A DNA stretch of 64,000 nucleotides. Source: Scedosporium boydii (Eukaryota > Ascomycota > Sordariomycetes > Microascales > Microascaceae). The stretch's first letter is position 1. Every line of letters starts with the position of its first letter. The position numbers and the translations under genes are program-made. The stretch covers positions 116,817 through 180,816 of the forward strand of contig NJFT01000067.1 of NCBI GenBank assembly GCA_002221725.1, read 5' to 3'. Positions 49,201 to 61,591 of the stretch are shown in pieces. The notes under the pieces were generated by a model. That model did no database searches and was not told the origin of the DNA. It saw only the letters and a program-made list of their open reading frames with translations.

Positions 49201-52200
49201 ATATTCTCTAGCGTGCCCCATAATCATATACTTGGAACAATCCGCCAGCTGGCGATGCTATCGAGACCTCGGACCAACACATCAAATTACGTACTTCGTA
49301 CATGGTGCACGAGGCAATGTGTATGTATGTAGCATGGTGTACGAAAGTCGAGGCATTTTTGCCAAGATCCAGGTCCCGTGCGTTGGAGGCTTGGAGCCCT
49401 TCTAGACAAGGATTGATGAGATTGGGAGATGGTCCGGAACAGTACCAAACACTGCAAACAGTAACAGGTTGCCTCAGCAGTAGATCCCGCGGAAGAACAA
49501 GGAGGGAAAAAAAGGACATGGAGACTCAACTCGAAACTAGTGTGGGATGTGTCAGGGAATTGGAGATTTTGGGGATTTTCCTGGGTCGACGACCGTGGCA
49601 CTCGCCGAGCACATTGCAGCGACAAGCAGGGACCCATCATTCATTCGTATCCAGTTCTCAAATGTTCCGTGTGTTTTATTTTATTTTCTTGATGACGGGG
49701 GAACTTTTCTCGTTTTCCATGCCGGATGGGACCGGGCTGCACGCACACCCATCTCGCTTGTAATAATTTGTTTCCGCCAGTGTCCTGTGTAGCCCAAGAA
49801 AAGGACCTTGTCGATCCGGTTCTCGATAGGGACAGCAGAAGATCAAATGCCATCTCGCCGAGTCAAGAGTCGTCGTCAGTCCACTACGAAGTACAAGAGG
49901 CTTCATGGGAACCCCGCCATTTTACTTTGACCAGTCTCCATTTCAACAGGGCATTGAGTCAATATGCCAATCCATCACCAGTACTTACCTCCTGTTCGTG
50001 CGACTTCTCGGCGATGGGACATTTAAGAGCGGTGTTAATGGTGTGTCCAGTCTGCTGCACGTCGTCGTCCTGTTGGTGGGTCGCACATTCGCTACGGCAC
50101 GGACATGGGTGCAAAGGAAGTGGAGTTGATCGAATCGTGACGCTTCCTTCGATCAGGGACGACCTGGCTCGGCTGCATCGCAGCCATCAGCTCCATGTGA
50201 AAGGAAACTATTAATACTATTGTGCCGGGAGTGGCTAGTATTTATTCCATGTTCATTGTTTGAGAATCCTATACCCCCCCATTTGCCTGGCATCCTCGAT
50301 GTGCTTCGCTCGCTCCTGCCACCGAAAACCTGAGCCCCCATCCCAAAGGATTGATGCGTTTGCGATGCATTTGTATTGATTGATTTGAGGTCTTGTCCCC
50401 CTGCGCGTGCCCGTCATCGATGGAGTGCTCGTAGTGCCCGACACGAGGCCGCATACTCTTTCTCCGAGATCTCTTATACATTGGCTGGCATAATAAGCCT
50501 GACATCACTTTCCAGAATTCTTGTTTATTTGTTCAGTTTGCGTAGTTGTTGTTAACTGCCAGGTCACCATAATTCAATCCGACATCAATGGGCAACATTA
50601 AATATTACAATGACAAATACGTCCATGGCGCCCACGACGCCCGCCCTCGTCGCTGTCGTACGAGCTTGGATCTTTCGGCTTGGCTGTGAGCTTGTACGAT
50701 CCACAATAAGAAGGCGACTGAGTCAAGCGATCAATCATCAGATTCCTTTGGTCCTGGCCCTGTTCATTGGGCTAAGAAAGAACTCTCGCACTGCGCAACA
50801 CTAGCGATCAAGTTTTGCAACGTGTGTTCTGATTCAATGGCCATTCTGATCCTTTTTTTTTCTGTTCTCTCGCCACTATCGGGAAGGGTTTTCCCACTCC
50901 TCATCCTATAACGTCGTTGGTGTGATCTACTAATAATATGTCCAGGTAATAATAATTCGTCGCAGCAATAATACTGATCCTATAGCCTTGGCCCAGCCAG
51001 CCCAGGCCGGTTCAGCCAGGTCGACTTTAGCGGGTACCACACCTCGATACCACAGATCAATCAATGTTCCTTGTTGTAAACTACTTTGGCACCACTCTCG
51101 CTGTTATTATTAGTACGTCTTGGGGAGTTACAGCGTCGATATGCCTCATTTGATTGATCCTGCCCCTTCCCTTCCCCTCCCTTCCCCGCCCTCCACTTTA
51201 AGGTCCCGTAGTGTCCGCCCCAAGAAAATCGTCCCTAGGGACTGTCCGTTGTTCGTACTGGTCGCTGGTCACTGGTCACTGGTCTGGGGTTGTATTGGAG
51301 GAACAGACTGGTCTCAAGTGTCACCTCAGCTGCCTGCCAGAGGTTACAGGCGTGTTTCTTCTGCGCGAGGACGATGGCCTCCAGACACTAGGAAATAATC
51401 TTAGGAACCAGCCCGTGTCTAGTCCCAGTCCAGTCCAATGTCCCCATCAATATACGAAGCAAGTATCAATGTATGTAGTCTGGTGTTGTTTATGTACACT
51501 CTCCACTCGCTGGATTCATACAAGTGCGAGGAAGAGGAGAACTGACGCTTCTGCGGCCTGTGTCCCTGTCGTATTGATTGATGTACCAGACCATCCGTCT
51601 CGCCGCGTCCGGCACGATTTCATATAACCTTGCCCCCCTGTAGCCACACTCCCTCTTCTTCCCGTGCGTGCGTGCTTCGCTCTCTCTTCCCTGCAGGCCG
51701 TATTTTTTTTTTGTTATTACTCCCACAAAAATCTGCATCTTTCCTGCATTTCCGCCTCTGACCGTCTTCTCTCTTGTCTCTTTTCCCTCTCTCTCGCTCC
51801 CTCTTCCTCCCTCACCCACTGCTACCTCGAAAAGAGTTCATCCATTTTTCTCGACTTCCTTTTCATCTGCCTTCTCTCACCCTCTTTCCGTTGTTTTTAT
51901 TGCGAATCCTCGCTTTTCGCCGGTCGTCGTGTTTCGACATTCTCTCGCTGTCCAAAATCCTGTGTTGCTCTTAATACTGCGCACGTATTGAATCCCTGCC
52001 TGCTTCCGGATCCCGTGCTCTTCCGGTTTGCCGACCAACCCGCCAGGCAAGACCTACACTCACCTACACACACACGCCCATCGCCCGTCGGCCAATCCGA
52101 AGCACAATTGAGAATTTCGGATCCCCAGCTCACAGCTAACACCCGACGAAAAACCCCGTCGATCGCACAATACATACACTTCCAATAATAGTTGTTCTGG

Positions 52201-53300
52201 AGTCGATTTTCTGAGCTTTAGGTGGAATTTATACCTGGAAAAAGAAAGGGAAGGGGATACCGTGGGAGCTTTCGGCGCTTACGATTACGAGTACAAGGAA
52301 CTTGTGGGCAAAGTAACCGAACCGAGCTTTGAGCCGTCAAATTGCTCGTGAAGGAGTCGCACCTGCCGGAACGACAGACAGCCTAGTCTAGCCGATTTCA
52401 ACTTGGAAAGCGCAACCGCGATAACTACACGAATTTCGGAAGGAGCCACGTTGTCTTCGAGCTAGCTTCAAATCACGCCTCTCGACGGAACCTTCGCGCT
52501 TGCTGTACGGATCGACCACGAGGAAATCCTGTTGCCCGAATCGCCAACCGGTGGAGACACTTCGAAGCTTCGGACAATAGCAGTTGTGCACGATTGCAGC
52601 ATCTTGTTGATCGCTTACTAGCTTCATCAGAGCGGAGACGATCCAGTCCTAAACCATCAAATTCGACCGGGAGAGAATCCGTGGAAGGGGAAAATAAAGG
52701 ACGCCGTAGGAGGTATCGTCTCGGCGAGTCAAATGAGCAATCCGGCCCACATCTCGACATCGATATCCTCAGCCGCTCGGACTTTGTCCTTGTCGTTAAC
52801 CCAGATCTAAACCCGGTGCCAGTACCAGTGCCAGAAGGGGCAGCTCGGTTTCCGTGCCATTCATTGTCTGCACTTGCAACCATCTTCTATCTCTGCGCGC
52901 TGTATTTGCCTCGGACAGTAAATTCGGCTACAGCTTCCCGCCAGTGCTCCGATCGCATTTGCACATCGATTGTCGCCAGGGGAGTCTCGTTTTCTTTTTC
53001 CTTCCCGTCTCTGGACCGGCGACTGCAGCCATCCGTTGCGCAGCGCGTCTGTCCTGTCTCGGTTGACTTTTGCCCCGCCTCGTATATTTCCTTTTTCTGA
53101 CGCACCTTCCCTGGCAAATCCGTTCTTCTTTCGCTTCCTTTTTTTCCCTCCCAATTCCACCACCTCCCGGCCTCCGGACAAAGGAGAGAAAAAGGAAAGG
53201 AAGAAAAGTAAAAGGAAGATAAAAGAAGAGAAGGAACAAAGAAGAGAAACGCAACAAGAAAAAAACCGAAACAGGAACAAAGAAGAAAATCGAAGCGGAA
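46229..53300. other. 7-kb gene-poor region and long leader of the otubain-type gene
   Basis: No gene recognised. It contains an imperfect inverted repeat with 7-bp perfect ends at 46271-46337 (GGAGGGT/ACCCTCC), an A19 run at 46347-46365, and exact TACTTCGTA copies at 46520, 47634, 47658, 49292 and 49885. From about 51650 to 51850 the plus strand is strongly CT-rich, and 53170-53290 is purine-rich, consistent with a long transcribed 5' leader for the gene at 53301. Confidence 0.5.
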
Positions 53301-55761
53301 ATGTTTCAACCGCAGCCGACGCCGTTCGCTGCTTCGTACTTCAACTCGTATGGTGGAGTCGCGGATTTCTCCTTCCCTCTGACGCTGCAGAGCCTACAGG
53401 GCGCCAGTGCTGGTTCCGTGTCTCCAGACTCAGTGTCTGGACACTCCCACGCAGGCTCTGCTGCCGCCAACGCCAACGTCAACGCCAACACCAACGCCAG
53501 CCGCAGCCACTCGCAACAACCTCCTCTTTCCCACCATCTCTCCGCTCACCACCACCACACACATCCTCACGGTCACCCTCATCCTCAACCTCACGGTCAC
53601 GCCCGCGCCTCCCACCACCCTCACGCTCATAGCCATCTCTCCCATCCTACTCCCCAATCATTACTCTATTCCAACTCTCCTCACGCTTCCACTTCGGCTT
53701 CGGTTTCTCCTGTCGCGTCTTCGCATGGTCACCTTAGCCCCGCATCCCATTCCGTCCCCTCGCCTTTCGGTTCAACCACTTCCAAAATGGACCAGAACCA
53801 AATCCTCCAGGACGAGCTTGCCGCGCAAGAGGCCGCAGCTCGAGAATACCATCCTCGGTTAGAAGTAAGTCTGCGCCAGTCTTTTTTCTTTCTTTCTTTT
53901 TTTCGATGCATTTCCCCTTTGCTACATTCATGCCAATCTTCGTATTTTTATTCCCAATTCGTGTGCTTTTTGGTATTCGAGAGAATTCGCAGCAGATGGC
54001 AGATGCCCTTGGTCGCGACTTCTCATCTTATGTTTTCATGAATTTTCAGCACTTCAAAATTCATCAATTAAGTGAACCATCACTAACAACTCTTTCACAG
54101 GGACCACTTGTTGGTGAGAAGACTTTAAGCACAGCAATCTCCAATGAATATGCGAAAGCAGATCCTGTTTACGTGGAGAAGACTTCGGTAAATACTTGGT
54201 CCCTTGTTGGTTTGATTCTTTCAATGAAAGAGTATCCTAATTCGCTTCTTTTTTTTTTCTCCCCTATCTAGGCGCTCCCAAACATGTATTCGCATTATCG
54301 TCCCATCCAAGGCGATGGCAATTGTGGATGGCGAGGTGGGTTTTTCTTCTCTATTACATCTTCAATACACCCTCTGCATAGCTCTCTAAGGCTACTTTCG
54401 GCACACTGCTTCGTCGCATCGGCTCCCCATCAGAGTTGCGTGTTGAGGATTTGTTGGCTCTCTCGTGGCTTCCCGTCGTGCCGAATAGATCCTACGGGCT
54501 TTGCTCTCTCAGACCTTGCGTACCTTTTTGATGGACAAAACGTAACTGACAACTCTTACCAGCGATTGGATTCGGTTATTTCGAAACCCTAATACAGAAC
54601 GGCGATCGGAATGATGTCGAGGCTGAAGTCGCCAGGATAACAAGTCTCAACCAAGTACTAATATCCGTCGGCTATGACAGGTTCCTGTTTGAGGACATGG
54701 TCGAGGAGACGATACGTCTTCTCAAGGATATCGCGGCTCACATGATGGATCCGAACGCGGCCATGGCTATCCTGACGGATCGGTTTAACGACAGGGATTG
54801 CTCCAACGCCATCATCTACCACCTTAGACTCCTTGCCTGCTCCTGTCTGAAGACGTATCCGGCCCCTTACGAGCCGTTTATCCCCGAGGGCCTTGGCGTA
54901 ACCGGCTATTGTTCCGACGTCATTGAGAGGGTGGATCGTGAGATTGAGCATTTGGGCATTACCCTCCTCGTCAACGTTCTCCTAAAGCCCATCAACTTCG
55001 TTCTCGAAATTGCCTACCTTGACCGGAGCCCGGGAAGCCAGGTCAACATCTACCGATTCCCCGATGGTGCGGAGAGTCAGGATCCCTCGCTTGGCTCCGT
55101 GATTTACCTCCTCTATCGCCCGGACCATTACGATCTCCTCTACAGGACCCCGATCAACATTCAAATTAACCGAGCCATGTCCTTTACTCATCAAGGAATC
55201 GATGCGCACCAACGCCTCGACACTTTCTCGTCCGTCGACTTTGAATCGCTGGCTGTACTCCCTGGTTTCTCGTATGCCGCAACCTCGATGGCACCGCTTG
55301 ATTCTCAGTCGTTAGCATCGAGCATGGCCGGCAGTTTCGTGCCGGTCCCACCGCAGCCCCAATGGATGCCGCCGCCCGCCGCGTTCACTGCCACAGTTCC
55401 CTCACATACGGTCCCTCCCCGGCAGGCACCAGTACCTCCCAGCGCGCCACCCGCCGAGCCTGCGCCACTCCCATCGCGACCCTCCCACGTATCCGGTTCG
55501 CTTGCGCCTACCCACACGTCGGTTCCGAGCCCTCAAACGACGTACCATTTACGATTCAGCCAGGAGTACTACAAGCTTGAAAATTCGACGTTCCCCGAGC
55601 CGAATTTCACCACGGCCATGTTCAAAAACAGCCATTATAACAAGGCGCATTATAACAATCCCGACTTCCACCCCGAAGAATGGACCCCAGACGACGACTG
55701 TGTAGAGAGAAGCGGGGGAAGTGGAGGGAGAGCTAAGAAGTCGCGGCATAGGCATGATTGA
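53301..55761 (+). CDS. otubain-type deubiquitinase (peptidase C65) with His-rich N-terminus
   Basis: Cysteine protease predicted to cleave ubiquitin chains. Exons 53301-53864, 54101-54187, 54272-54335 and 54563-55761, 637 aa. The N-terminal 170 residues are low-complexity, with a His/Pro/Ser/Gly-rich stretch (about residues 77-117, including HHHHTHPHGHPHPQPHGH). The catalytic domain follows: QGDGNCGWRAIGFGYFE with Asp232 and the nucleophile Cys235, the splice between Arg and Ala being inside this motif, and YRPDHYDLLY with His427. Between them is the helical otubain insert (ITSLNQVLISVGYDRFLFED). The C-terminus is Pro-rich and ends KKSRHRHD, possibly a nuclear-localisation patch. The last intron is long (227 bp), and no better exon was found inside it. 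Introns 1 and 3 are longer than most in the window. Confidence 0.9.
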
Positions 55762-56901
55762 GGCGTGGTCCAAGACCACGGGGGGGAATTCTGTGGGCGG
55801 AAAAATGCAGGGGTGCCGCTGGTATTGATCAAAGCTAGTGACAATGCTGATTTGGTATTGTCCGAGCAACCGAAGGCACTCTTTTCTGCATTTGATTTCG
55901 TTCCCTTTTCTTTTCATGCGGAGTTATTGACCTTATCTGGCTGCATGACCCCGTCATTTCTTTTCCCGTTTACCTCGATCGTGGGGCTCCTTGGTGATCG
56001 GACATTACAGTCATCTAAAAAACACCGGCGTGGGGATGGGGAGCAAAACTCTGGGAATTGCTTTTTATGTCTGAAAGGGATACCACATGTATTGATTGGC
56101 TTCGGAGGGTATGATGATGATGCACGTTATCCTTTTTTTTCTTACTTCTTCCCGTCTTCTTTTTCTTCAATTTTCTTTTCTTTTTTTCCTCTTTAACGGG
56201 AAAACAGAACATGAAATGATATGTGAGGGGACGTCTTACTTTTTTCAAACTGCCTACTTGCTTCTTTTGCCTTGAACTTTGACTATTGGTACCTGCCTCG
56301 TTGCCTTGGGATTTTTCTCTAATGTTGGACATCGCAAGGGTTTCAAGTGGTACATGATGGCGGCTATCTGAATGTTCTTTTTCTTTTCGTTTGCCACTTT
56401 TTTTCGTATCAGATCACATTACGGCCTCTTTCTAGTTTGTGCTCTTTCTTTTCCATTCTTGACGAGGAAATACCACCTGGTTTTCGGTTTCAACGCCAGG
56501 ACAAACGGATTCATAGCACCGGCGTTTCTCGCTCCCACTATCGTCACTTCTTTTTTTCTATCACTTTCGATCTTCTTTTCACTCATTCAAGGTCGCTGAG
56601 GAGTTTACATCGATACCTTTTCTCCTTTTTTTTTTTCTTTTCTCATTCTTCTTTTCATGCCTCTCGTTTTTTCCCCCAGGTTGAAGTGGGCAAAAGGCAG
56701 TCCACGGTTTTTGAAGGGAATTAATAGGGATTATGTTTTATTCTATGATTTAATTCCATCTCCACTCGGCTGTTTCCCATGCGTGACGTCTATTATGATT
56801 GAGAATTACACGTATTCGTACACGGCGCCTGTATACATAGAAAAAAAAAGGAAAAGATGTATGACACCCACGATATATATCCCACGTTAGGGGAGATGCC
56901 A
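55762..56901. other. convergent intergenic region
   Basis: 3' regions of the otubain-type gene (+) and the lipoyltransferase (-). Strongly T-rich on the plus strand at about 56130-56195 and 56615-56650. No gene recognised. Confidence 0.5.
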
Positions 56902-57798
56902 TCATCCTCCCGCCTCTAACCTCCTCTTAAACTCGGCACACCACGCCCCCGCAATAACTTCCAGATCCAACTCCCTCCTCACATCCTCCGTCGCGTCAGG
57001 ACTCAAATCAGCCCCAATCTCCGCCGCAACGCTCGTCACATCCCGATCCGGAATCCCGCAAGGCGTAAACCGCGCCCAGGGATTAACCCCCGCGTCCCCG
57101 CTCGTAGGCACGGTAATATTAAGAGCCAATCCCAGGGTAGTGATATGCCTCCTCAGATGGATGCCCAACGCGGCAATCTTGCGATCGGGCAGCGGCGGTC
57201 CCTGGCCCGCGTTTCCGCGAACCCACACGCCGGGGTTTTCCTCGTCGCGGAAGGTGGATATGCCGAAGCGTTGGCGGAGCACGGAGGCGGTGGTGTCTTC
57301 GAGGAGGGAGGCGTATGCGCGGACGGAGAGGTGCGGGTGGTGGGGGGAGCGGAGGTCGATGATGGGCCAGAGGACGAGTTGGCCGGGGCCGTGGTAGGTG
57401 GTTAGGCCGCCGCGGAGCGAGTGGTGGATTTCGGGCGTGAAGAGCAAAGGTTGTTGTTGTTTGGTCGCAGGAAGGAAGGGGTCGCGGACGGATAGAGGCG
57501 CCGATAGGGTCGTGAGCTGGGAGGCGGGGAGGGAGCGTTGGCGGCGGCCGAGGGTGTAGGTTGGCGTTGGGGTGAAGGAGAGGAGGATCGGGTTAGGGGC
57601 GGGGGTTGTCGTGGGGAAGGCTTTGTGGGCGTGGTGGGGGGCTGCGAGGGTGGTTTGGAGGGAGGAGGCGAGGAGGTAGGGGGTGTAGGTTGGCCATTGG
57701 GTTGGGAGGTGGACGTGGTGGATGTGGAGGCGACGACCGCGGTGGGGGGAGATTGCCGGCGGTTTAGGGAGCGGTCGGCGGGGGAAGGGGCCGCGCAT
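56902..57798 (-). CDS. octanoyl/lipoyl-protein transferase (LipB type)
   Basis: Transfers octanoate from acyl carrier protein to the lipoyl domains of mitochondrial dehydrogenases and the glycine-cleavage H protein. Intronless, 298 aa. LipB signatures: RGGLTTYHGPGQLVLWPI (about residues 129-146), RKIAALGIHLRR with the catalytic Lys near 207, and FTPCGIPDRDVTS with the catalytic Cys near 247. The N-terminus is short, basic and Pro-rich (MRGPFPRRPLPKPP...RGRRL), consistent with mitochondrial import but not a classic presequence. An extra upstream exon with targeting sequence is possible; none could be joined with confidence. The gene converges on the otubain-type gene. Confidence 0.9.
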   Translation of the reverse strand: MRGPFPRRPLPKPPAISPHRGRRLHIHHVHLPTQWPTYTPYLLASSLQTTLAAPHHAHKAFPTTTPAPNPILLSFTPTPTYTLGRRQRSLPASQLTTLSAPLSVRDPFLPATKQQQPLLFTPEIHHSLRGGLTTYHGPGQLVLWPIIDLRSPHHPHLSVRAYASLLEDTTASVLRQRFGISTFRDEENPGVWVRGNAGQGPPLPDRKIAALGIHLRRHITTLGLALNITVPTSGDAGVNPWARFTPCGIPDRDVTSVAAEIGADLSPDATEDVRRELDLEVIAGAWCAEFKRRLEAGG

Positions 57799-60490
57799 TG
57801 GGAAGGGGTTCGGAGGGGGAGCTTGGGAGCTCCTGGCCGGGATCCTCTTCTGGGTTCAGTGTCGGGAATGGTGCGGCCTTGGGGTGGGAGGTGCGACGCA
57901 GGAATGCGATTCGGGGCGACATGGTTTTTTTGGGACTGGGAGTACGTTCGAAAAAGGTAGCTCGGGCCGGCAGGACGAGACTTGAAAATGACAGCAGGTG
58001 GCAAAGCACGGTTGGACCCTGACATCAAGGACGTGACATCACTATTTTCTTTATTTTTATTGGCCCTGTGCTTTATTTTTCTTCTTCCTTTTTAATAATA
58101 TTTTGGGGACAAGTACTAGATCGTAGACAATTGGATTGATGTCCTTGTAAGCAATTCTCACTGGGGATTCTACGCGTTTGAAATGCCGTGCCAATTAAGG
58201 TCTGTAGAACCAGGATGAAGGAGCGGGCCGCGGCGTCGTGGGGAAAGGTGTGCCCATGTGCGCTTGCAGTGCGTTTGCAGTGCGCTTCCCTAGGCAAGGA
58301 CGAGAAGTGGCTGGCGCAGAGGAGGACGCGTCATCTTGGGGAATTGCTGAGTGAGGATCCAATATTGTGTAATGGCTGCGGCGATGCTGGATCGGAGAGA
58401 CTTGATCAATCGTACATTGTAACGGCGGGTGCTGGTGCTGGGGGGAGGGGAAATTGTGGGGTAATGATGAGAACATTGAAGCTTGGGCGATCCTGGATTG
58501 TCTCTGCTCCAGAGCATGGACGGATGGAGATCAATTGATGTAAAGAGCTGGCCAGCCTGGTGATTGGCGCTTGGTCACATTACCAAGCGCTAGAGAAATT
58601 GATTTCCGCCTCTGTCCCATCCATTACCTTTTCCTCCAAAGAGGGACTTCTCGCCTAGGAAAGTTTATTCTTGTTAGTTTTTGGCCTGGACCCTTAGGTG
58701 GGAGGCCAGTGCTTCTCGGGAGTTGCATTCAGTCCGTTCCAGCATCGAGCATCGGGAATCGCGCATAGAGAACCGGGGAGCATTCAGGGAGCAGCGAGGG
58801 ACAGCGGCTCACGTCGTGTGCCTGGCTGGCTAGATGAGTTTCGCGGAGGTGCTCTGGTTGATGGAAATCGGTATCCGGCATGCGGGTGGGTATGTGGACA
58901 TGTTCGAGCCTGGCATTATTTCCCGCCCTTCAGGGTCCATTCGAGTGCGTCCTTTCTCTCGCTTTTTCTATTTTATTTTCTTTTTTTTCTTCGAATTTAG
59001 TTTTTTCCCTCCAGAGGCCGGGTACATCCAACCTACCGAACCCGGGAATTCTCTGTTTTTGACAGAACTCAATCCCCGATTCTGTTGCCGCAAAGTTATC
59101 GCCAATTCGGCGAGGAAACAAGAGATGTCAAGAAACCCATTGAGACATGGCAAGGTCAGTGACTCGACCAGTTAGATCCATTGGTGGATCAATAGAGTGA
59201 CGACGACTTGAAGAGACCGACCCCAGCCACGCACAGGCAAAGTTTACACTGGCATCGACCCAGACAACATGGAGAGACCATAACTCTCTCGAGTTCCTAG
59301 CCAATCGCTAGCCCTGTGGACTTAAACCTCATCCCGCATCCTCACAGCTCTTCACCGTCGCAGCTCCATGTCGATCGATCTTGGTCTCCCGCCACCTTCG
59401 TCATGTGCCGAGCAATCCAAGTCGCCTGCTCTCCACCCACACGCCACCATTTATACCTCACCACACCACTACGTGGAAGCGGGCAGACCCATTGGCTGCT
59501 GCATTCCATGAGGGGCCGATTTCTTGGGGATGCGAATAAACTACTTGGTAGATGATAACACAGAGAAAAGAGCAAAGCCCCAGGTATGCGTGGCACACGT
59601 CAGACATCGTCGTAACGTACCCATCAAACACACTTGTAAGTTTAGTACATCATGGTCTCAATAGTTTAGACTATCCTGAGGACGTCGTGCAATCGCCCAG
59701 TCGCTCGGTGTCCCTGCTAGACCAGACCCTACGCATACGTACCGACCACTAGTACTATGTAGTAGACTCTAGAGCCAGGCCGTGTTCGCCATGTTCCTCG
59801 TAGACCCCTCCCGGAAACTTTTCTGTCGAGATGCAACAAGTGACTTCGACGAGAACTGTTGCATCATCAACCTAACCTTAAGAATACTCGCTTCTGTCCA
59901 CAGTCGTCTTCGGTCGATATCTGCATTCTCTTCATACGTAATGCTTTTCTTGGCTTCTACGCCGCCTTTACCTACTCCATACATTTTCCCATCAATCTTG
60001 CATTTTCTATAGCTCTCAAAACAGACGCCTTGATCTTCGATATAATTCGCCTCGTTTTCCTCCTCCCCTCTGTTGAACCAATTTCTCAAGCTTGGAGGAA
60101 ACTCTGCACACAGGAGACTGAACCCTTTGTCTCACTTGATCCCCCTCGTACCTTTTCCTTTCCCCTCCCTGCCACGCACTTTTTTCAGGTAAGTTTGGGC
60201 ATTGTGACCACCTTAAGCTTTGGGTCGAGGGCATGTCTTACCTAGCTCGACCCTGTTGGATGAGCTCATGGTTTATCCTGAGTCAGGCAATTGCTGGCGC
60301 GATGCCACAAGACAGAACTTATACCGTGACATGTCCAAAAATGGCTGACACTCTTTTCTTTGTTCTCTCTTCTCCCTAGTGTTTCTCGATTACCGCCCTC
60401 ATCTCTGCGAAATATACTTCGTAACCATCGCGAGATTGAACTGGCTCTGACCCGAAATCCGAGAGCCAGAGTTCGCAAACTACCGCAACC
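57799..60490. other. 2.7-kb intergenic region
   Basis: Upstream of both the lipoyltransferase (-) and the Sur7-like gene (+). No gene recognised. One exact TACTTCGTA copy at 60415-60423 lies 68 bp before the Sur7-like start. Confidence 0.5.
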
Positions 60491-61571
60491 ATGCGTCGTA
60501 TGTCCAACTCTCTACTCAACTTTTGCACAAGATAAAATTGAAATGGCAAAAAGAGAAAATAAAACAATAAAAAATAATTAAGAAACTAACAACCATTTCC
60601 CCCAAGGCGCCCCCTTAAGCCTCGCTGGTCTCCTCCTCACCGCCACCGCCCTCCTCTTCCTCTTCTTCCTCGTCCTCTCCGGCGTCACCAACAGCACGCC
60701 CCTCAACAAGACCCACTTCCTCCAGGCCGACACCAGCGGCATCACCGGCGCCCGCGATGTCACCCGTTGGACCTACTTTTACATGTGCGGCGAGGAGAAC
60801 GCCAACTGCGGCAAGGCGAGGCCCGCGCCGCCGTTTGGCAAGGCCTGGGATGCTAATGCGCAGAATGTTCCCCAGGAGTTGATGGGGTGTGTTAATTTTT
60901 TTTGTTATAATTTTTTTTTTTCCCCATTCCTTCCCGTCTCTTGTCTCCTTCATTCCTTTCCACTAGCTGCCGAAGATATCTAGAAGAATACTAACACGAT
61001 AGATATAGCTCCCACGGCGGTGACACCACCTCTAGCTACTACTTCTACATGTGGCGCTTCGGCTGGGTCTTCTTCCTCATCGCCCTCTTCTTCACCACCC
61101 TCGCCTTCCTCTCCAGCTTCCTCGCCTGCTGCGGCCGCATCGGCTCGCTCCTCGCCAGTCTCGCCGCGCTAACCGCGCTGATCTTCTGGACCATTGCCGC
61201 CGTCCTCATGACGTACGTTCTCCAACCCCCCATCAGCCCTACACATTCTTTTTTAATCAGGTCATTTTACTAACAAGAAAATTAGTGTCACCTTCGTCAA
61301 AGCCCGCGACGTCTTCCGCCGAAACGGCCGCGACGCACACATCGGCACATACGCATTCGCCTGGACCTGGGCCGGCTGGACGGCTCTTCTCCTCGCTACC
61401 CTGCTCTTCTGCGCCGGCATCCGGAAGAAGAAGGAGAAGCGCGTGCGTGCCGCCGATGATGGCTTGGCCTACGGCGGGGCCACGTATGATGGTGCGGCGC
61501 CCCGTCATAAGAGGTGGGGGAGGAAGTCGAAGGGGCGTGATTCTAGGAGGGTGAAGGATGAATATAATTAG
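60491..61571 (+). CDS. Sur7/PalI-family four-span membrane protein
   Basis: Plasma-membrane protein of the Sur7 family, linked in other fungi to eisosomes, cortical organisation or pH sensing. Exons 60491-60497, 60607-60886, 61009-61212 and 61286-61571, 258 aa. The first coding exon is only 7 nt (ATGCGTC); exon 2 has no in-frame ATG before a stop at 60579, and the donor GTATGT and acceptor CAAG are good. Four membrane segments: AGLLLTATALLFLFFLVLSGV, GWVFFLIALFFTTLAFLSSFL, LLASLAALTALIFWTIAAVL and WTALLLATLLFCAGI. The first outer loop holds the two-cysteine motif YMC...NCGK followed by PPFGKAW, typical of the family. SSYYFYMWRFGWVF before segment 2 is another family mark. The C-terminal tail is basic. 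A T50 run starts 21 bp after the stop codon. Confidence 0.85.
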
Positions 61572-61590
61572 GCCATCTTTTTGAAAGTGT

Positions 61591-61591
<1 letters not shown>

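Noticed and set aside
54336..54562. An extra exon inside the third intron of the otubain-type gene
   Set aside because: The open stretch in the intron interrupts the conserved GDGNCGWRAIGFGYFE core; direct splicing from 54335 to 54563 restores it.
7583..60423. TACTTCGTA copies as loxP-like recombination sites
   Set aside because: Only a short part of the loxP arm is shared, with no spacer or paired arms; the similarity is coincidental.
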